64,000 nucleotides of DNA from Pseudomonas lurida (GTDB taxonomy: Bacteria > Pseudomonadota > Gammaproteobacteria > Pseudomonadales > Pseudomonadaceae), in the NCBI RefSeq assembly GCF_002563895.1, contig NZ_PDJB01000001.1:3517501-3581500 (forward strand), given 5' to 3'. Positions 59,435-64,000 of this stretch are shown here, piece by piece. The first letter of the stretch is position 1; every line of letters begins with the position of its first letter. The notes below the pieces were generated by a model. The model saw nothing but the letters and a program-made list of their open reading frames with translations. It had not been told where the DNA came from and searched no databases. A program made the translations under genes and the position numbers.

Positions 59435-61510
59435 TTACTCAGTCATCTTGTCGATATTCTTGTAGAACAGCGCACTGTCCCGCCCATCCGTCATCGAATG
59501 CAGTGAGTACGCGCGGTTCAAGCGCGCCCCGCCATCGCGGGTCAGCGGTGCCCACACCAGGTTGGCGCGACGCATGGTCGACAGGCTCATCAACTCATCG
59601 AAGGGAATGGACAGGTAGAGGCCTTTGTCGAAGCTGCCTTCACCATAGGCCTCTTTGGACACGTTGGTCCGCGTGACCCACGCGCCGATACGCACGCCAT
59701 TCTTGAATTCGCGTGACAGGTCGAGCGTTGCGCCCCAGTCCCTGGCCAGGTAGCGGCCGACGCTCAAGGCGCCCTGCAGGTTGAATGGCAACTCGGTGTA
59801 GCCGGTGATATGCCCGGTCACGGTGCGGTAATCACGCAGGCTGAAATCCTGCTCGAAGCCGCGCTGGCGTACGTAGTTCAGATCTGCGCCCAGCGACCAA
59901 CCCTTGCCCATCGGCCGGTACAGCACTTCGCTGCCGACACCGGCGTACATCGACTCCAGCAAACCGCCGTAGACCATGCCATACAGGTCCTGGTCCAGGC
60001 GCTGTGCATGGTTGAACTGGAAGGTCGGCAGGGTCACGTCGGCGCGGGTCATGTACTTGCGCAGGTCGGTGCGTACCCGTGGCAAACCACTGGGGGCGTC
60101 GTAGGTAAAACCGTCGTAGTTGTTCAGCAGGTTGACGCTCAGCAAGCCACTCCACCAAATGTTGCGGGTGAAGCGATATTCGGCGTCAAGGTCGGCGGAG
60201 ATCTGGTAGAGCAAGCCATCCGGCCCACCGACGTTCTGCTTGTAGCCAAGGCCTGCGCCATAGCTGAAAGGCTTGGGACGCTGGGTATAGAGCACCGTCT
60301 GCGTGCGCTCGCTGGCGCGATTGACTTCGACTTGGCGGTGCAGGTCTCGCAGGTCATCGCGATTGTTGGCTACCTCGCGAAAGGTCTCGCGCGGTACGCT
60401 GGTTTCCTCGATGGGCATGGCGTAACGCTCGCTGACCAGCGTGAACCAGTCGATCTGGTCGCTCACGCTGTTGTCCAGGATGCGACTGGCGCGCCCAACG
60501 GCCTTGGCACTGTAGAAATAGCGCTGCTGTTCGCCATACACCAACAGTTCCGGACCACGCTGGGTGATGCGTTGCACGTTGTAGCCGGCATTATCATGCA
60601 GCCGCTGGGAAACGGCGGCCCAGTCCACTTGGTCCATCGGTGTAGTGGGTGCCTGCGACGGCAGCTTGGGCGCCGGTGGGTCGTAGGTTTTCGCAGGCGC
60701 CCTGCGGCTGACGAAATTGGTGTGCAGAGTGATGCCGAACATCGCGGTGTTGCCGCGCTCCCAGGCGGCACTCACGTCGATGGAGTCGGCGACTTTGTAG
60801 ACCAGACCGAAGTTGACCGGGGAGTCCTGCCGAAAGCGGTTGTCCCGTGGCTCGTTCTTGTAGTCGTTGCCTTCCAGTTCCAGCTTGAGGCTCAGCGGTG
60901 CCCAGGGCGTCTGATAGGCGACACCGCCAAACAGCGCGGGTCGCCCGCGAAAGTAGCCGTTGGAGAAACTGCCGGAGCCTTCGGCGGTGGGACGCTCATT
61001 GAAGCGGTCATCCAGCGCGCCGAGCGGATTGCCGATATCGCCGCGACTGCCCAGGTAACCCCAGGCAATGCCGGCGCTGAAATCCAGGTCACCATAGCGT
61101 TTGTTGGCCACCAGGTACTCGCTGGAGAACAACCCGGTGCCGCCCAGGTCCATCAGCCCCAGCGCCACTTCCGGCAGCCAGTGGCTTTCCTGAAACAGAC
61201 GCACTTTGGCATCGACGGCCTTGTCCTTGTAACTCTGGCCGCCGCTGAACGACTCAGGGCCATAGGCGCGGTTGGTGATCGCGGTGTAGCGAAAGGTGCC
61301 TTCCAGCCAGTCCAGGGGTTGTGCCGAGAAGCTGTAGCGGCTGTACGGTTCGGTGCGGTTGGCGTTCACGCTGAGTTCGCCGGCGGGCGCCATGCGGGCG
61401 GTGGGAGTTTGCAGCAAACCCACGCCGCCGAAATCGCTCTGGGTGTAACGGGGATCGCCATGCACGACGCCACAAGGCACCAGCAGCACGGCCGCAATAC
61501 ATAATTTCAA
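59435..61510 (-). CDS. YjbH/GfcD-like outer-membrane polysaccharide protein
   Basis: The 691-residue product has a signal peptide (KLCIAAVLLVPCGVVHG) and the YjbH start YTQSDFGGVGLLQTPTARMAPAGELSVNANRTEPYSRYS, followed by repeated beta-hairpins of a barrel and a periplasmic middle part (about 290-400). YjbH/GfcD proteins help export or secretion of group 4 capsule or related exopolysaccharide. Its start overlaps the GfcC-like stop by 4 bases. Confidence 0.9.
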   Translation of the reverse strand: MKLCIAAVLLVPCGVVHGDPRYTQSDFGGVGLLQTPTARMAPAGELSVNANRTEPYSRYSFSAQPLDWLEGTFRYTAITNRAYGPESFSGGQSYKDKAVDAKVRLFQESHWLPEVALGLMDLGGTGLFSSEYLVANKRYGDLDFSAGIAWGYLGSRGDIGNPLGALDDRFNERPTAEGSGSFSNGYFRGRPALFGGVAYQTPWAPLSLKLELEGNDYKNEPRDNRFRQDSPVNFGLVYKVADSIDVSAAWERGNTAMFGITLHTNFVSRRAPAKTYDPPAPKLPSQAPTTPMDQVDWAAVSQRLHDNAGYNVQRITQRGPELLVYGEQQRYFYSAKAVGRASRILDNSVSDQIDWFTLVSERYAMPIEETSVPRETFREVANNRDDLRDLHRQVEVNRASERTQTVLYTQRPKPFSYGAGLGYKQNVGGPDGLLYQISADLDAEYRFTRNIWWSGLLSVNLLNNYDGFTYDAPSGLPRVRTDLRKYMTRADVTLPTFQFNHAQRLDQDLYGMVYGGLLESMYAGVGSEVLYRPMGKGWSLGADLNYVRQRGFEQDFSLRDYRTVTGHITGYTELPFNLQGALSVGRYLARDWGATLDLSREFKNGVRIGAWVTRTNVSKEAYGEGSFDKGLYLSIPFDELMSLSTMRRANLVWAPLTRDGGARLNRAYSLHSMTDGRDSALFYKNIDKMTE

Positions 61511-62277
61511 GGCGTGACCTCGGCCAGGGGTTGGGTGGCGAGAAACTCGGCCAATTGCTGATTCAGTTCAGGCGTGGGCGGGTCCAGATCGTCGCTGCGG
61601 ATCGGCACCAGTAGCGTGCTGCCAGGCGCCGGCGGCAGGCCGTCTTCGCGATTCCAGGGGGCTATGCCCAAGCGCGTGACGCGGCCATCGGGCTGGATCA
61701 GCCATAGATAATCGGTGTCCGCGTCCACCAGTGGCGGGCACGCGGAAAGATAATCCCGTGCGCGCCGCAGCGACTCAAACTTCAAGCTGCACGCCGCAGC
61801 AACAGCCCCCACCACCTGCACGCGTTCCAATCGCGGTGGGTACATCAGGCGGTCGCCATCGCTCACAGGCAGGTTGGGTGCAAAGCCGACTTCCACCGCC
61901 ACCGGGTCGAGCACGGCCAGCTGGCGGCCGGTCACCGGCAAGGCCAGCACCTGTTGGTGGAGCTGCGCCGCAACATGGGCGCGGTTCTCGCGCCCGGCCG
62001 CCAAAGCCGCCTGGCGCAAGGTGTCCAGGTCGAACAGCACGCCAGCCTTGAGCCGCGCCTGGCGTTCGAGCAAAGGCCGGTGCAGCCAGGCCGCCCCCAG
62101 CCAATAGCCTTGGGCATCCGGCTGTGACGCGGTGATCACGTCCAACAAGCGGGCGTCAGGTTGCAGTGGGATTGCCCCCGGATTGCGTACTTCGCCACTG
62201 ACCGTGAGGGTCGCGGCCAGGCACAGATGGCCGCAGCTGCTTAACAGGAGCAACGCCCCGAGTCGTCGAACAGTCAT
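61507..62277 (-). CDS. GfcC/YjbG-like periplasmic capsule protein
   Basis: The 256-residue product has a signal peptide and a SLBB-like start (TLTVSGEVRNPGAIPLQPDARLLDVITASQP) followed by GfcC-type strands (LPVSDGDRLMYPPRLERVQVVG) and a C-terminal helix. GfcC family members lie in the periplasm and help polysaccharide assembly. It overlaps both neighbours by 4 bases, forming one transcription unit. Confidence 0.88.
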   Translation of the reverse strand: MTVRRLGALLLLSSCGHLCLAATLTVSGEVRNPGAIPLQPDARLLDVITASQPDAQGYWLGAAWLHRPLLERQARLKAGVLFDLDTLRQAALAAGRENRAHVAAQLHQQVLALPVTGRQLAVLDPVAVEVGFAPNLPVSDGDRLMYPPRLERVQVVGAVAAACSLKFESLRRARDYLSACPPLVDADTDYLWLIQPDGRVTRLGIAPWNREDGLPPAPGSTLLVPIRSDDLDPPTPELNQQLAEFLATQPLAEVTP

Positions 62278-62927
62278 CGGGCGTCCTTGCGTGTCGGTTG
62301 CAGCTGGGTGATGGTCAGGGTCAGGCTGGGCGCCAGGTGCTGTTCGCTGTGCACGATAAATCCGTCGCCGGGGTCGACCCAGTAGCGATTGCGCGCATGA
62401 AACCCAGGGGCCTCTATGTCTTCGTCAATGCGCAGCAAGGCGTAGGGTTTGTCGAGGATTTCAAGGGTTTCAACACCTTTGCGGGTGATGCGGCTGGAAA
62501 CCGTGATGCCCATGCGATAACCGTCCACCACGTCGACCTGCCGCGTACTGCGATAGCCGTCCGGAACACGGTGCAGGCCCTGCTGAAACGGCGACTGCCC
62601 CAACCAGCGCGTGCCATCCAGGTCGGCGCCCAGGCCAACCGTGCGCACCACCAGCCCATCGCGCACCAGCAACACTTGCTTGCCGGAAGCGACCCAGAAT
62701 TGCAGGTCGCCACGCTGGCGAATCAGCGCCATCACGCCTTCGCTGGACACCGTGGTGACCTTGATCTGGGGAAATGGCACGGCATCCACCTGGGCCTGGG
62801 TCAGCACCAGCGGCGCAGGCCGGGCCACGGCAGCCTTGAAAGTATCGAGGGAAGCCGTCATCAGCGGGTTGCAGCCACACAACAGCCACGCCCACCCCGC
62901 GTAAGTCGCGAATCTCAGACTGTTCAC
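62274..62927 (-). CDS. GfcB/YjbF-like lipoprotein
   Basis: The 217-residue product has a lipoprotein signal ending LLCGC and the YjbF pattern (RQRGDLQFWVASGKQVLLVRDGLVVRTVGLGADLDGT, RYWVDPGDGFIVHSEQ). It belongs to outer-membrane lipoproteins that act with YjbG/YjbH in polysaccharide secretion. It overlaps the GfcC-like gene by 4 bases and lies 12 bases after the Wza-like gene. Confidence 0.9.
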   Translation of the reverse strand: MNSLRFATYAGWAWLLCGCNPLMTASLDTFKAAVARPAPLVLTQAQVDAVPFPQIKVTTVSSEGVMALIRQRGDLQFWVASGKQVLLVRDGLVVRTVGLGADLDGTRWLGQSPFQQGLHRVPDGYRSTRQVDVVDGYRMGITVSSRITRKGVETLEILDKPYALLRIDEDIEAPGFHARNRYWVDPGDGFIVHSEQHLAPSLTLTITQLQPTRKDAR

Positions 62928-62939
62928 GCAGACACCACC

Positions 62940-64000
62940 CTATCGGCTATTGGCTTCGCTCAGGTTGTTCTGGGTCGACGCGCCGATACCGATGATCGAG
63001 GCGGAAGGCACCAACTGGCTGATAAAGCGGTTCCACCGGGTGATATTGGCGGGGCCGACAAACACCACATCCTGGGGCTGGACATCAAAGTGCGTGGCCA
63101 GGGCCATGGCCGAGGGGGAAGTGGCTTCCAACTGGAACACTTTGGCCGGTTCCACATCGATGTTCTGCGCCCCGCGGATCACGTAGATGGCGTCGGCGTT
63201 GGACGTGTTCTGGTTGAGTCCGCCCACCGAACCGAGCACGTCGGAGAGGCTCATGCTGCGGGTCTTGAAGCTCAGCGCGCGGGGCTGCATGACCTCGCCC
63301 ATTACATAGATGCGCTTGCGATCGTTGTAGGCCAGGTACAGTTGGTCGCCGTCCTTGAGGTAGATATCGTCCAAGCGCGACGGCTCAAGGGTGAGCGTGT
63401 CGAGGTCCAGGCTGTAACGCTTGCCGCCACGGCTGAGGATCAGGTTCGACAGATCGGCATTGATCGGGTCGACACCGGCAGCGCCGAGGGCTTCCGTCAC
63501 GTTCATCGCCACCGTGCTGATCGGCACCGGCCCGGCCTTGATCACTGCACCGGTGATCACGACCTTCTGGCTGGCAAAGCGCAGCACACTTACATCCACC
63601 TGGGGACTGTCGATGTACTGGCGCAGTTTGTCGGTGATTTCATTGCGCAGCGCTTCAAGGGTGCGGCCCTTGGCAATCACCTCGCCCACATAAGGGTAGA
63701 ACAGCTTGCCTTCAGGGCTGACCAACCGGCCATTGGCGTCGATCTGTTGTTGCGGACCCGAGGGGGCGGTCAGTTCCGGGTGATCCCATACGGTGATATA
63801 CAGCACATCATTTGCGCCGATCAGATACGGGCCCGGTTTATAACTCAGCAGTTCTGCCGGGATGGTATACGGCACGTGGGTTGCCGCGTCCATGGCAAGT
63901 AACTTTGGTGTGATTGGAATTAAATCCACTCGGCGACTTTCAGCGCCACCTTCCTGGGTCATCGCCGCCGTGTCCATGTATTGACCCGGGGCCCACATGC
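62940..64000 (-). CDS. Wza-like polysaccharide export lipoprotein (N-terminus beyond window)
   Basis: At least 352 residues of a Wza-type outer-membrane exporter: IGANDVLYITVWDHPEL (polysaccharide export domain), FYPYVGEVIAKGRTLEALRNEITDKL, SPQVDVSVLRFASQKVVITGAV, two SLBB parts, and a C-terminal VGPANITRWNRFISQLVPSASII barrel helix. The last visible codon sits just after what seems a Cys codon, so MWAPGQYMDT is probably the mature N-terminus after the lipobox and the signal peptide lies outside the window. It heads the Gfc-like operon. Confidence 0.92.
   Translation of the reverse strand, partial: MWAPGQYMDTAAMTQEGGAESRRVDLIPITPKLLAMDAATHVPYTIPAELLSYKPGPYLIGANDVLYITVWDHPELTAPSGPQQQIDANGRLVSPEGKLFYPYVGEVIAKGRTLEALRNEITDKLRQYIDSPQVDVSVLRFASQKVVITGAVIKAGPVPISTVAMNVTEALGAAGVDPINADLSNLILSRGGKRYSLDLDTLTLEPSRLDDIYLKDGDQLYLAYNDRKRIYVMGEVMQPRALSFKTRSMSLSDVLGSVGGLNQNTSNADAIYVIRGAQNIDVEPAKVFQLEATSPSAMALATHFDVQPQDVVFVGPANITRWNRFISQLVPSASIIGIGASTQNNLSEANSR

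Noticed and set aside
59810..61504. 564-codon plus-strand frame
   Set aside because: Antisense to the YjbH-like gene, which has a signal peptide and family motifs.
62298..63902. 534-codon plus-strand frame
   Set aside because: Crosses two real minus-strand genes (GfcB- and Wza-like) and the gap between them.
1..64000. tRNA, rRNA, CRISPR, insertion sequences, phage attachment sites
   Set aside because: I looked for clustered short repeats with regular spacers, transposase motifs and tRNA-like clover sequences and found none that I could support by eye; a covariance-model scan would be decisive.

Overview
The window is a chromosomal stretch of a fluorescent-group Pseudomonas (inferred, not proven). 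The evidence is high GC with Pseudomonas-like codon use, a FecI/FecR/TonB-receptor iron module, MocR, ACS-family MFS and RhtB-type genes, and intergenic repeats beginning TGTGGGAGCTG or TGTGGCGAGCAGG that are typical of P. fluorescens relatives. I saw no rRNA, tRNA, CRISPR array, insertion sequence or prophage. CDS coordinates include the stop codon.

Layout. 1-1.5 kb: the end of one gene, a stand-alone MoeA N-terminal domain and an unknown gene. 1.5-3.2 kb: copper handling (DUF2946, Sco1-like, pCu(A)C). 3.3-7.8 kb: HIT protein, two acetyltransferases, a lipoprotein and a hybrid kinase divergent from a LuxR-type regulator. 7.9-11.5 kb: a four-gene catabolic-looking operon (flavin monooxygenase, Rid protein, DUF1028, ArgE-like deacylase). 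11.5-16.2 kb: a LacI regulator divergent from an MFS / DHDPS-family lyase / PfkB kinase operon. 16.2-18.7 kb: LysR divergent from an NCS1 nucleobase permease. 18.9-20.1 kb: acetyltransferases and one acetyltransferase remnant. 20.1-24.3 kb: FecI-FecR-TonB receptor. 24.3-30.3 kb: AraC/LysE, a secreted-type alpha/beta hydrolase with TetR, and a redox group (HxlR, SDR, thioredoxin-reductase-like, Rrf2). 30.3-31.8 kb: an MscS channel fused to a CNB-like domain.

32.1-35.9 kb is an AT-rich four-gene island: a ProC-like reductase, a class I methyltransferase with an NPP motif, a RarD-like exporter and a sarcosine/pipecolate-oxidase-like flavoenzyme. I read it as a probable small pathway for an unusual N-methylated or cyclic imino acid. 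35.9-42.4 kb: pirin, a Bcr/CflA-type MFS and an RND pump whose promoter carries a large perfect palindrome.

42.4-48.6 kb is a polymorphic toxin locus. An Rhs protein ends in an RNase A-like toxin tip, followed by its CdiI-type immunity gene. Downstream lies a displaced second tip with its own presumptive immunity gene. A 61-bp direct repeat, copied from the 3' end of the neighbouring peptidase gene, sits between the two modules and records how the newer one arrived.

48.6-55.4 kb: M20 carboxypeptidase, MASE2-GGDEF cyclase, RhtB exporter divergent from a MocR regulator, and an OmpR/EnvZ-type two-component pair. 55.7-57.8 kb: an AT-richer cassette of three odd regulators (a pseudo-receiver regulator with Glu at the phospho-acceptor position, a degenerate EAL protein and a winged-helix protein). 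It lies just ahead of an exopolysaccharide locus: a WcaJ-like glycosyl-1-phosphate transferase converging with YjbH/GfcD-, GfcC-, GfcB- and Wza-like genes that run off the right end.
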